A stretch of DNA of 64,000 nucleotides from contig CM049310.1 of the NCBI GenBank assembly GCA_026874595.1, positions 26,213,058 through 26,277,057 of the forward strand. Direction: 5' to 3'. The DNA is from Sipunculus nudus. Lineage: Eukaryota; Annelida; Sipuncula; Golfingiida; Sipunculidae. This document shows, piece after piece, positions 46,428 through 60,000 of the stretch. The position numbers and the translations under genes are program-made. A model generated the notes under the pieces. That model searched no databases. It was not told the DNA's origin and saw nothing but the letters and a program-made list of their open reading frames with translations. Within the stretch, counting starts at the first letter, position 1, and each line of letters opens with the position of its first letter.

Positions 46428-49400
46428 GTGCGTAAAATGCACATGCATATCATATTTCCGCCAATTTCTTTACTAGCCAGTGAAAATTCTGCATCAGCTC
46501 ACGTATTATCGCCCACTAATCACTATCCTAGGATCATTTATGACACTTGACAGCTGTCAGGTGATGACAGATACTGAGATAGTATTTAATTAATAATTTT
46601 GTTTTTGATAATATTATATTTTTAATTCAACAAACATATATGCAAAAGTTGTAATGCCAAGGCATGGCTAAATTGGATTGGATCTATCTTCCTGACAAGT
46701 ATTTCTAGTATATATGAAAATATATTTTAATATTTATACATGTTATAACTATATAAGAATTGGCTTTACCTGTTTACTGCTCAGATTAATTGTAGATAAT
46801 AATACATTCTGAGGAGGTTTAAATGATAAAATGATTGAAACCTTTATTGCCTCCTGTTGGTTTCTCACTAGTGTGGGCCAGAAGTTGAATTTGGTCTTCC
46901 ATTCAACTATGGTAAGGTCAATGAAGAATGATTAGACAAGCAGCAAAAGTTAGGCTGCAGTTTGACAACCAGCCCTTCTTGATAGGCTGGTGGGAGAAAT
47001 CTCCATCAGATCAAGCTGGTCAGGCATCCTTCTTCACACCCTCCACTGGACTCTGCTATTTGCCCCATAAGCAGTTGTCAATTGGGCGACTTGAATTAGG
47101 CTGCCCAAGTCGCCCTGTAGCCTGCCTACATGAATAAACACATGATAGCTGAGGATGATGCAAATTATATGATGCATTATACCCAGATGCTAACCACAAG
47201 CAAGAATACCTGGTAGTAACCTAGAAGACGGGGGCTGCTCCTCATTCTGGGCTTTGCATGAACTAGCCAGATGCTGCAGACAAGGAAATTTGAATTTGGA
47301 GGAGCTTGCTAATTGTCAACTTACAGTCCTCTGCATTAATCAGTTTCAGATTAAGATACCCCATTGATTATTTCCAGAAATTATTATTTAGTTGCACTTA
47401 TTCCAAGTCAGAAATCCAATTATATAGGGATTTTACAGTTTTTTACATATGGGTATAAAAACCTTAACTTTTACATCATGTTTATTAATGTTAAATCTTG
47501 CCTTATATATGTAAATATATACACACATCGTGTTTAAATAATATAATACAAAAATAGTCCGTTACATATTTACAAGTGTTTTCATGCTATTGCTATTTTT
47601 ATAAGAAAGCTGTTAATGGATGTTTACTATGATGTCATGTGAATGTAATGATTCAATATTCCATATATCAGACTATATTATATATATGTGTAGTCTATTT
47701 TGTATTCTGAATGTTAATTCTTTTTTGTAATAATTCCTGTAGGGGACGGGAAAGACTGGACAACTCTCTGAACATCAGAAGAAGGTGATGGGAAGGGGGC
47801 TGCCAAAGAAGGAACCAATCCCTGGGGTGGGGCAAGTTATTGTTGTAGCATCTGGGAAGGGTGGAGTAGGAAAGTCAACAACCACAGGTTAGTCAGTCAG
47901 GTGGTCTGATAGTTTATAGATAGATGTGCTGACAATGATCAAATTTATCACAGTTTATCAATATCCAGTGTGTCCTATCAAAGTGCCTAGAAAAAGTGGC
48001 AAAATAAGCTGGCTATACTGAAAAAAATATGCAGGATAGGGGAAGTAAAAGATAAAATCTTAATTTTAGTAGAACACACTGGCAGTGGAATTCATTGTGA
48101 CACTGTAAGGAAGGGATTATTCTTAAATTTAATAAGACAGTAAATCAGCAAGTGATAGAGCTAGAGAATTCTGTAATGCTGTAATGGTTACATATGAGAA
48201 TGGTCACAGAACAATGGAGAATTGGGCATGGAATAAGCTTATATTCAAGAGACAGACCAAAGAATAGATGGCAAAAAAAGACAGCAATAGGGCAAGTGAC
48301 TGATGTTTAAAGTTTATCAGCTTTACATTACCGGAAGAAGCATCCATAATTTAAAAAATTCAACATTATATGAAATTACCAAACACTTAATCTGTATGTA
48401 AGAAACAAGCCAAACAAAATGGTAAAAAGAGAAGAACATGATGTAGTGGAGGTCAGCATGGACACAGATGAGAGCAGCCCAGTTATTTATAGACAGTACT
48501 TTCCTGATTTAATATATGCTATTTTGCATTATAAACATGTTGAAATTGGATGAAATATCTCATGAAAGAGTTAATTTTTCCAAATTTTATAGATACCAGA
48601 TTGCAGCAAAAAATATACAATTAATACTTGATTTTGACATTCAAGCATATAGTATTCTCAGTAATGTGTACAGGAAAATACGAGGACTCAGGTCTAGAAT
48701 AGACAATGTGAAAGAATGTAAGGAACAGCTACACACAATTAACACAATCTCAACTGATCTGGTCACCTGTCTATCTTACATCTACATTATAAGGACACTA
48801 CACATAATAGGATTTCCTCTTGTAGATGTGCAAAAAGTGCACAACCCTATCAATATTGGGGTTTTAAAACAATATTTAACAGTAAATTTGGTCAAACATT
48901 AGAAATATATATGAACTCACCATACAGCAGAAACATCAGTTTAGAAATATGCTGATGTACACTTTTAAAGGGAATTGGAGATATGAAAGGAGCTAAGAAA
49001 TTCAGCCAATTATGCAACCAATGCCAACCCAGTCGTGCATCTTGCACATTAACATTTGATACCAGAAACAGCAGAGTCTCATTTGAAGTAAAGCATAGCC
49101 AAACTGGAAAAAGCTTTAATCATCAAAAAGGTAGAATACCCCATAGACTATCAAATTCCATAGTTGTGATAGCAAAAAGAAAAATTGACTTGCAAGGTTT
49201 GTCCAGACCCTTGAGCATAAATTCATCTAAGATAATACTGATAATATTAAAATTGCAATAACTGATAATATTAAAGCCATACTAACTAGAGCCTCATATT
49301 TCCTACTTCCTTAACTATTCTAGAAGGATTTTGAAATATGAACAACACCAATCGAAAGGATTTTGTAAGGACACATTTGTTGAACAAAAAATAGTTATCC

Positions 49401-52400
49401 ATGATACCAACAGGTGGCAGTGCCATACATGTCCACTCATAAAATAAGTTGTTCATGAATATGATAATAAATATTTTCCAAAGATGGTGTTAGTCTTTGA
49501 GTTTATGATACACAATATTCTTGACTGGATGAATCATTTTCAATGGAAAACTGTTTGTAAACAAACAAAAGAACACCATTGAAACACTGTTACAATGAAT
49601 ACATGAATACAACTCCTTTTAGACGTAGAAAGTTTGGTATTGATTATTCTGCTTACGTAAAGTTTTGATCACATAATTTGATAAGAAAAGAATACCTAAG
49701 GGAAGAATAAGAAAGAAAGAAATTATTTTTATTTTTGAAGGTACAATATTTTATATTATAGATAAGATGGGAAATATATCAAGTTTTGCATATCTCCAGC
49801 CCTTTAAATTCATTATAATATGCACTACTTATCAGGCTTAATAAAATCATCTATCCATGATTTCATAAGATGTATTCAGAATCATGGTTCATGTTTGATT
49901 CTAGGTTTGATCTGATATCTGATACTTTTCATGTGCATTTCAAATACATTTATTAACTTTATTAACATTGGTTTTCTAGTTCATTTTAACCAGTCCCACT
50001 TAAATAACATTTTTGTAGACCAGTTGAGTCTATCAAGATAAATCAAATAGGTCATCTAATGAGTTAATCTGATGACTTTAAAAATGGGGATATTTATAAT
50101 ATCCTTTTATACTTGCAGTGAACTTAGCAGTTGCCATGGCTCAGATGTACAAGGTGAGGTCACTGTTCATACATTATTTGGAGCTAAGCCTTACTGTCAT
50201 AAAGGTTTTTAGAGCTATCCCTAACAGGCTTGGATCCAGAGGTGGCATTTTTTTGGGGCAAGACCTCCCTTGCTCTCAACCAACAACCTTTTTTAGACAA
50301 CTTTTATGCATGATACCTGTTGACCCCGCCGTCCAAAAAATCCTGGATCCACACCTGCTTACCTTAGTAAAGTTTTGAAGAACTCAGTCTCAAGGTGAAG
50401 CCTAATTATTTTGACTTTTGGTCCAGATAGTTTTTGTATTCTGTTGCAGTATCCAGATTATAGAATATATGAAACTCAAATGGTTTGTCTTTGATAGTTA
50501 GCCATGTCAATGACCATTTGATGTGAAGTCCAGATGTTTTATTTAGTACATTTCTTTAGGACAGATGTCACAAGCTTGTGCTCTGTACCAATTGCCAATG
50601 GGTATAATGTCTGTCCTGAATTATTATTTTAAACTTTTTCAGGACAAAAGAGTTGGTATACTGGATGCTGATGTTTATGGCCCCTCCATCCCCAGACTGA
50701 TGAATCTCAGCGGAGAACCTTATCTTGATGACAGTGAGTGACAGTTTGTAGAGACAAGAAGTTGTGTGATGTTGCAGTTTTTTTATGTTTTCCTAATCAA
50801 ATAAGTGTGATATGGAATTATTATTCTTTAATCTTTATGAGCCCATTTATCACATGTAATATAATGAACAATATAAGTAAAAGCCTTCCAATTATTTCTT
50901 TTCATGTTTAATTTTATTATAAAAGTAATTAAATAAGAAACGATTTGAAATTATATTTCTCCATACTGTATGAAACCATTTATCATTTTTATAATATTTT
51001 GGCTTGTTGTTCATTTTAATATTTGTTGCAGTTTAATATTTGTCACCCCTTGCAACAAAGTTGCAGGAGGGGATATAGTAATGCCTCCATTCATGGTTGG
51101 ACCAAAACCTTTCATCTTGCACATATGGCTCACCCAATCACACATGGAGAACCCAATTAATTTTGAGGTCACTGGATCAAAGGTCAAGGCGACGGGACCC
51201 ACTTCTTGAAAAAGCTTGTGGACCCATTTAAGCCAAACCGTTTAACCAAAACCTTTTTATCTTTTACATAAGGCTCACCCACCCACACATGAAAAACCCT
51301 ATCATGCAATTTGAGGTCACAGGGTCAAAGGTCAAGGCCACAGGACCCATTCTAGAAAAAGCTTTTGGACCCTTTTTAAGCCAATCCGTTTGACCAAAAC
51401 CTTTCATCTTTCACATATGGCTCACCCACATACACATGAAGAACTCTGTTCATTTGGAGGTCAGAGGTCAAGGGTCACTGAGCTGCTCTCTTGATTTTCA
51501 CACTGTCTAATATAGAGGTGTGGACCAGACCGGACCACCCCCTGGTTGTCCGGTCCATTACAAAAGTGGTCCAGTCCAGCTGTAGGTGGTCCAGTCCAGG
51601 AGGTGGACCCATCCAAGCAGACTGGCCCATTTATTAAAATATCTTTAAAAATAAATTAAAATTGTAGTTTTAAATTTTGCCCATATTCTAGATGTTTTCA
51701 TTACATATATTTGTTCATGTAGTTAACAAAACCATATATCACATACACAGAAAACCGTGCAATAATCTATACGTGAATCACAAGGTCTGAGTTTTAGTTT
51801 TAATGACAGCAATGGAATATTGTGTGTTACTATGCGGGGCATGATGGTTAGAATGTGCAGGTTGGGTTGAGCTGATTCAAATAATTTGCTGGGTGGGCAT
51901 TACATTTTACCTGAATAGTGATGTAGTGGTTTAAGTGCAATTTGAAAATAGAAATTTTTTAATCTAAAAATGTTAATGATTTAATATATATAGTATATAT
52001 AAGCTTGTGTATTTTTTCTATTTATTGTATACAAATTGTTCTTATTAATTATTGTACTTGGATATACAGTAATGTGGAGAAAAAGCATCAACATTGTGCA
52101 ACACAGCAGGGGGCAAAAATTCTAATGCTGAACATGTCACAATTCAGTTTTAAAAATGACCCTTTATTGTTACTCCCAGAACAAAAATATAATACTTGTA
52201 TATAATTATACCATTGCAGTTGCCGTTGCTTTTAATACATTTTACATAACTGAAGAGTCTTTCTTTAAGAGGTTAATTACACTTTGTCCATGTCCAAGAT
52301 TTGGAGGTTGGCACTAAATTCATAAATTCATATGTTTAGCTTAAACCTTTTAGGTAGAGTGGTATGGACCAGTCTGGTCCAGGGTAAAAGCAGCCTGGTA

Positions 52401-55400
52401 CTTAATCTTAGCGGTCCAGTCTGGTCCAGCCCAAAATTGTAGACCAGACTGGTCCAAGGGGTCCGGTCCGCACCTTTAGTGTGATACACCCAGTATAATT
52501 ATGCTTCCATGTGAGGGGATGCTCCACTTTGTGGTGCCCTTGTGTATTAAATTTTGATTATATTTACACCTGCCAGAGAATGAAGTGACAACATGCAGAC
52601 CTAATGTTTGGTGGAGGAGCTGTAGAACCAAGAGCATACAAAAGGATCCTAATATTACTGTGTTTAAAATGTTTAGAGTTTCAGTCATGTTCACAGACAT
52701 TTTAAGTTATGTTTGTTCCCACCTTTAAAAGTAATTAGCATTTAAGTTGTCAAAATCAGTTTTGTTCTCATTGATTCATGCCAAATCAGAGCCTATGACT
52801 AAAAATAAATTGTTTCACAGATAAAGGGTTAAAATGATTTCAGACTATTCACTTGGTTTGTGTTAAGTGTGAGTACTTCCATAATTTATTACAGGGTGTA
52901 TACTCTGGACATCTAAGAGCACTTACAAATGTTTTAACCTGCTGTAACACATGTTTTTATACTAAATATATGTTTTATCAGTTGTGAATTTTTGTTTCAG
53001 AGGGATTGATGGAACCATTAATCAACTTTGGCATTAAATGGTGAGAATTTTCATGACACACTCTTTAGCTCCTTTCATCATGTCTAATGTCTCTTCCTGT
53101 GTGCTTGCATTTTTGTCACCAGCAGCTTCATGAATTTCAAAAATATATTAAATGCAAATGTGTCTGAACTAAATATTTATTTTCTGTGCCCTCGAAATCG
53201 TTTGTTGTCATATTTGATATATTAATGAAAAATATATGTCACGGCTCTTGCAGTACCACCTGCTTTGCTGCCACTGTGGCACAAAATAAATTTTAGTTGA
53301 ATTTTAATGTCATTTTAAAAGTGATATGTGACATCAGCTGTGAAATCAAATATTATACCATAGATTTCTTAAACTGAGAAATGTGCACTCCCTTCAAAAA
53401 AGGGCAGTTTCCAGTCACAATGCCGTAAAATTTTCATTTAATTATGCAACCATTTCTTGAAAAAATTTTGGCCAACCCAGTCCTTTGTGTCAGTTGATTA
53501 ATGTCTCAGCCACAGCATTTGTATGTAAGTGTATGTGTACATTTGTGTATGTTTTTCTGTTTACCTGTGCCAGATATCTCTATTTATATTATTGATGGAT
53601 TTCAGTGAAAGATTGAGAGAGAATGATACTGAGGCAAGGAAGATTTTATATAATAATTTGTAGATGATCTATCATTTGTTTATTTAAATAATAAACATTG
53701 GTGGTGATGGAATCACATGCCTTCTGTTTCATGAGATGTATGGGTAATTATGTTATGGTTATCTGTTTCTCATAGTTACCTTGGTTAATTTATGCTGACA
53801 GCATGAGCACAATATGGAATCTAGACCACATATTTTTTTTATGACCTCTTGCAGCATGTCCATGGGGTTTCTGGTAGATGAGAAGTCTCCTATTGTATGG
53901 AGAGGTATGATGGTCATGTCAGCCATACAGAGGTTACTGAGACAGGTCAGTGACATACACCATCACACACACACATACACTGGTCATGTTAGCTATTCAA
54001 AGGTTACTCAGACAGGTCAGTGACACACACCATCACACACACACACACAATGGTCATGTTAGCTATACAAGGGTTACTTAGACAGGTCAGTGACACACAG
54101 ACACACATACCCAGACACTGGTCATTTCAGCTGTGCAAAGACTACTGTACTAAGCCATGTTGGGCACACAGGCACACACACACACACATGTGCTGATCTT
54201 GTCAGCATTACAAAGACAGGTCAGTGACACACAGACACCAATCTACAAGACTGGTCATATCAGCGGTGCAAAGGCTATTGAGACAAGTCACTCAAACACA
54301 CATTCGCAGTACTGTGCAAGTCTACTGTTGCAGTGCCAGTCAGTGACATGTACCCAATTTTGGATGTTTTTATTTTTAGTTGGTACACGAAGAGATATAT
54401 TATTGTTGACTGATTCCAGTTATGTTGTACATTTCTTCAAATCAAATGTTTCCATTAAAATGCGGGAAGCTCCTTTAAATACTGTCACTTTCCATTTGGC
54501 TTTAAATTCTTCACAGGTATATCTTAAATTGTCATGGCTGCTCTGGAGGTCTATTTGAACTTACTTGCTTACTGGGATGAGAAAGTAACACAGACTCTTT
54601 TGTAGAGATTAATAATTCAAATTCTTTTTTTAGCTCAGCTGACTGTAAGTCAACTGAGGTATAACAATGGCGCTTTGTCCATCGTCCGTCCGGCCATCTT
54701 TTAGCAGGGCACAAATCGTAACTGCTGGACCTAGAAACTTCTAAGTGAATATTCAGGGAGGTCAATATAAAATCTCCTTGCAAACCTGAAAGTAGGTCAC
54801 TGCGACCTATATCCTCCGAGCTCTGGGGCTTGAAAGTACCCCCCAGAATAATAAAAAATATAATACAAAACCTCCAATATCTTGATAATTAATGCATGAT
54901 TGTCATGAATCTTGCCTTGAATATTGACCATGACTAGTTTTGTCAGTTCCTGAAAAGTGGTGGCGCCACCTGAATGTTTTGTTATTTTAACAACAATCAT
55001 GTCAGTTTCTCAGCTGTTATTACATCTAGTGTCCCAAACGCTGGTGTTTTTATTGATCACAAGTGGATGCCATATAGTTATCACCCTGTCTGTCTGTCTG
55101 TTTATCTGTCTGTCTGTCCATCCGTCCATCCACACAAATTTGTTTCCAGATGGTAACTCCAGGTTGTGTCGACACATGGATTTCAAACTTGACTTACATA
55201 TGGCCCACCACTAAAGCAAGAACCTATATGATTTTGGGGTCATGAGGTCAAAGGTCAAGGTCACAGGACTCACTTTTTTAAAATGATTATGGCTGCATTT
55301 AAAGCCAAGCTTTTCATCCCAAACTTTATATTTTGTACATTTAGCTGACTTGCCAGTATGGGGAGAGCATAAATGAATTTGGGGTCACAAGGTCAAAGGG

Positions 55401-57025
55401 CAAGGTCACAGGGACCATCTGTTCACAAATTAGTTTCCAGATGATAACTCCAGTTTAGTTTGACATATCTGTTTCAAACTTAACTTATATATGACTTACC
55501 ACTCAAGTAAGAACTGTGTGGATTTTGGGGTCCAACGGTCAAAGGTCATGGTCACAGGACTCATTTCTTCAAAAAGAATGCATATGCATTTTAAGCCAAA
55601 CTTTTCATCCCAAACCTGCCATCTTAAAGGTTATTGCTAACCTGCCAATAGAGGAAGATTATGTTCAATTTTGGGGTCATGAGGTCAAAGGTCAAGGTCA
55701 CAGTACCCACTTAGTTAGAAAGATTGTAGGTGCATTTTAAGCCAAACTTTTCATCCAAAACCTTCCATCTTGTACAGTTAGCTGAGCTGCCAATAGGGGA
55801 AGAAACTGATTGATTTGGGGGTCACAAGGTCAAAGGTCATCTTCACAGGGGCCAGCCTGTCCACATATTTGTTTGTGGATGATAACTCCAGTTAAGATTG
55901 ACATATTGGTTTAAATTTTGACTTATATATGACCAACCAATAATGTAAGAACCCTTTTGATTTTGGGGTCATAAGGCCAAAGGTCAAGCTCACAGGACCT
56001 ACTTCTTTAAAAAGATTGTTGATGTATTTTTAGCCAAACTTTCTGTCCCAAACATTCTATCTTCCAGATGTTGCTCACCTGCCAATAGTGGCAGTAACTT
56101 ATGGATTTTGGGGTCACAAGGTCAAGGTCATGGGGGCCATCAATCCACATATTAGTTTCAAGATGATAACACCAGTTTGGTTTCAAATATTGGTTTCAAA
56201 CTTGACTTATATATGGCCCACCACTAAAGTAAGAACTGTTGATTCTGGGGTCATGAGATCAAAGGTCAAGGTCACAGGACCCACTACTTTAGAAAGGTTG
56301 TGGATGCATTTTAACCCAAACTTTTCATCTCAATCCTTCTATCATCAACATACAGTGCACCAGCCAATAGGGGAAGTGTCTTTTGATTTTGGGGTCATAA
56401 GGTCAAAGCTTAAGGTCACAGGACCCATCCATTCACAAATAAGTTTATTGATGATAACTCCAGTTTGGGTAGACAGTTTGGCTTCAAAGTGATCACAGGA
56501 CCAATAATTTGGAAAACCTCATAAACATATATCCTTAAAGACAAATGCAGCTGAGCAACGAGACCCATGGGTCACTAGTTTATGATAATATTCAACCTTG
56601 TCAAACGTCAACTTCATTATATTTTGTCACCCTAATATAGTCTTTTTAGCAGAATTTTATATAATTGATTTATACTTGGACAGGTGGTGTGGGGTCCTCT
56701 GGACTACCTGTTAGTTGACATGCCTCCTGGTACAGGTGACACACAGCTGTCCATGTCTCAAAATATTCCAATAGCAGGTAGGTCAGTCATGTTTCATAAA
56801 CCAGGCCAGTCCATAGATTTTGCCATTGTACCCAAGTCCCTACATACCCTAGACATCTTATGCTTTATATAAGAAATATTAATCTGGAATAAATATGGAA
56901 GATCAGAGCAATGAAACTGATTCTGCTGAAGTGCATGTTGCTATGGTAAATGACTGTTCTGCATTTTGAATTGTCAGAATAAATTAATGCAGACAGAAAC
57001 TTAATTATTGTTATTATTATTACTG

Positions 57026-57058
<33 letters not shown>

Positions 57059-60000
57059 GGCCAAAAAAAAAAAAGGTATGGTTCTCAGGCACTTTTTTTC
57101 AGAAATCAATGCGGGCGGGCGCTTTTTTTATTTTAAATTTTTTGGTATGTTACGATAAAAATGTCAAATGATAAGGGAAAAGCATGAAAATAACAGTTTT
57201 ATTTTGCTGAATAAGTAAAAGCACTACAAAACAAAGGAAATTGTATGGTTTTATCTTCTTGAAAGAAATCTCGGAGCGGCAGCAGCTCAATATTGGAAAG
57301 TTTTTATTGAAAATCAAAATAAAAATTTTTGATGCGGGGGTTTAAAATTGATGCAGGCGGTGCCTGAGAACCATACCTTAATTTTTTTTGGCCTTACTAT
57401 TATTTTTGCTATTAGTTTTATTTTTATTGTTTCTGTATTATTATTATCATTGTTATTGTCATATTGATAACTGACTTTTCTGGTTTGTCTTTTGATCCAA
57501 ATTTGTGAAACATATGCCAGTAGGAACAGGAAGATACATATATATATATGTGTCTTTTAACCAATTGAAGAACTCAGTATTTAATCAGATCCTAACAGAA
57601 TTTTAATAATCCTTGTTATTCAGGTGCAGTGATAGTAACAACTCCACAAGACATAGCATTACTTGATGCAAGGCGAGGGACAGAGATGTTCCGTAAAGTT
57701 AATGTTCCTGTCCTTGGTGTGGTACAAAACATGAGCGTTTATCAGTGTCCTAAATGTGGCCATACAGAACATATATTTGGCCAAGATGGTGCAGTCAGAC
57801 TGGCTGAAGAAGTTAATGTAGATGTATTAGGTATGTATTAGGGATTTTCCTTGGTTATTTAGTTGTGTTCCAGCACATTTATAAAAAAGTGTTGAACAGA
57901 TTTTGTGGTGGGTTAGGATAACAATCTGTTATAATTTGGTATTAATCTGGATCACCAATATAGGTTTTTCATTCAAAGACTTCCAACCTGTTTTGACATT
58001 TGAATACTTCTTTTTTATGGAGCTATTATTTGGTATTATGGGGTAGTTTGGCTATGTTTTGGAGGTGGCCAGGGATTGGGATCAGCTTTGTGTAAACAGT
58101 ACAGTTTCATGAGAATCCTGGTGGAGGTTTGTGGTCATTTCTGACTGATTTCTGTTAATTATGATTCATGTGCAGTAGGGATAATTATGTCAAAAAGAAA
58201 GTTGATTTTCTATTATATAATAGATTCCAAAACTCTTTAAAAAGAACTTTTCTTGCCACAAGGAACACCCTGCAAGGAGATAGGGGATTTTTTTTCTGCT
58301 GGTGAGTCATCTGTCCCAAAGTGTGTTTTCCTGTGGAATTTCAATTTCAGTGTTATTTTCTGTTTAAAGTAAAAAGAAAATTTCTTCTTCAATAATAGTC
58401 AGTAACCCCAAAAATATTCCTGGGCCTACCCTTAAGGAATCATATATGTCACTTAAATCATATAATTTAGGTCACTTTGACATCATATCATGATGCATAA
58501 CCATATCATACGATTACATATCATTACCTATAAATCATGTGTTCAGAGAAAGGATGTCAAAGCTACAATTGATATTTTTGTACAACTTTAAAATGAGACA
58601 CCCCTCATCTAAACTAGCTTACTGCATTATGTGATCATTTGAAAATTATCTTACAGTTTAATCATGACTACTAAATTAATGATGATAAGCCTGTTTAAAA
58701 GTCATATCTTTAGCTGTCTTGAACATTCAGTGATCATCATTTTTAGGTGATATTTTAAATAAGATCATATGATTTAATTTGCATGGATAAATAAGTTAAA
58801 ATACATGTATATGTCACAGCTTGGCTTGTTTTTCATAACAAATGTTGATTATGGAAAACAAAAGTAATATGCTTTCTATGTTTTCAGGTAACATACCATT
58901 AGACATAAACATCAGAGAGACATCAGATTTAGGAAAACCCATAGTGATTTCACAACCAGATAGTCCACAGGTGTGTACCATTAATAATAATGCATTAGCT
59001 AGTTGCTGTTCTGAGATCTGTAAAATCCTAATAAATTCATTTCAGGTCAGCTACGACATTAATATAACGAGAAAACATATCTCAGGCACCATTCTATACT
59101 GGTATTATCAGTTAAAATATGTTGGGCCATTATTTAACATCATATGTACCTCAGCTGTATCTACCACCAGGCTAGTAGGGATTCATATGATTAACTGGCC
59201 ATGCATGTTATCACGCATTTGTGTGGCTAACTTGGCTCTGGGCTCTAATCACCCGGAAACAGAGTCCCATCATTCAAGGTTCATATCAATAGCCGTATGT
59301 GATACTGCTTAAACACTTATTGTATCCGCCAAAACAGAGTTTTATGGATACTTTGTTTTTAGATGCATGCTGCCCCCGCCGCTGCATAGGTTTCTGGGGA
59401 ACTCCTCCGTAACCACTGGGCAGAATTTTTTTTAAATTCGGAATAATGATCGGGTCACATGTGAACTGCTGCACCCTTTTTTGGTTGTCCTCTGATCTTT
59501 CCTCTCTGCCCTGCGTCCATTTGTGCGTCTGTTTCTACACACAACCCACATATCTCGGAAACCTTCTGGCCAATCAGGAAAAAAATGTGAACTGCTGCAC
59601 CCTCATTTTTTGGTTGCCATCTGACCTTTCCTCTCTGCCCAGCGTCCATTTGTGCGTCTGTTTCTACACACAACCCACATATCTCGGAAACCTTCTGGCC
59701 AATCAGGAAACAAATTTTGCACAAATGTAGCCCTTGGATAGCTTTATAACATACATGAAAATGGTGGCGCCACCTACAACCATTTTTGCACAGCGTCCAT
59801 CTGTTCATCTGCCTTGGGATAAATAACTCATATCTCTGCAGTGAATGGACTTATCCACCTGAAATTTTGCATGTGTTTTCATCCTGGATATCATTCTCGA
59901 TTTTGTGGCAAGGTGGTGCCACCTACTTTCACGTTCAGGCTGCTGACATCCAGGCTTATATCTCAGGACTGGTTTGACGTATTGTCCTGAAATTTTGCAT

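Larger units (their letters stand above)
50734..53000 (+). other. NUBPL: NUBPL intron 4
   Basis: 2.3 kb, with an AGGTCA-type array fragment at 51035-51500 and an hAT-like MITE at 51513-52478. The rest is unremarkable AT-rich DNA. Confidence 0.5.

Noticed and set aside
58842-59312. 156-codon plus ORF
   Set aside because: Residues encoded by 58888-58970 are NUBPL exon 9. The rest is read-through into intron 9.
59446-59808. Plus and minus ORFs with an internally repeated peptide
   Set aside because: They are produced by an internal ~115-bp duplication inside the GGTGGCGCCACC element.
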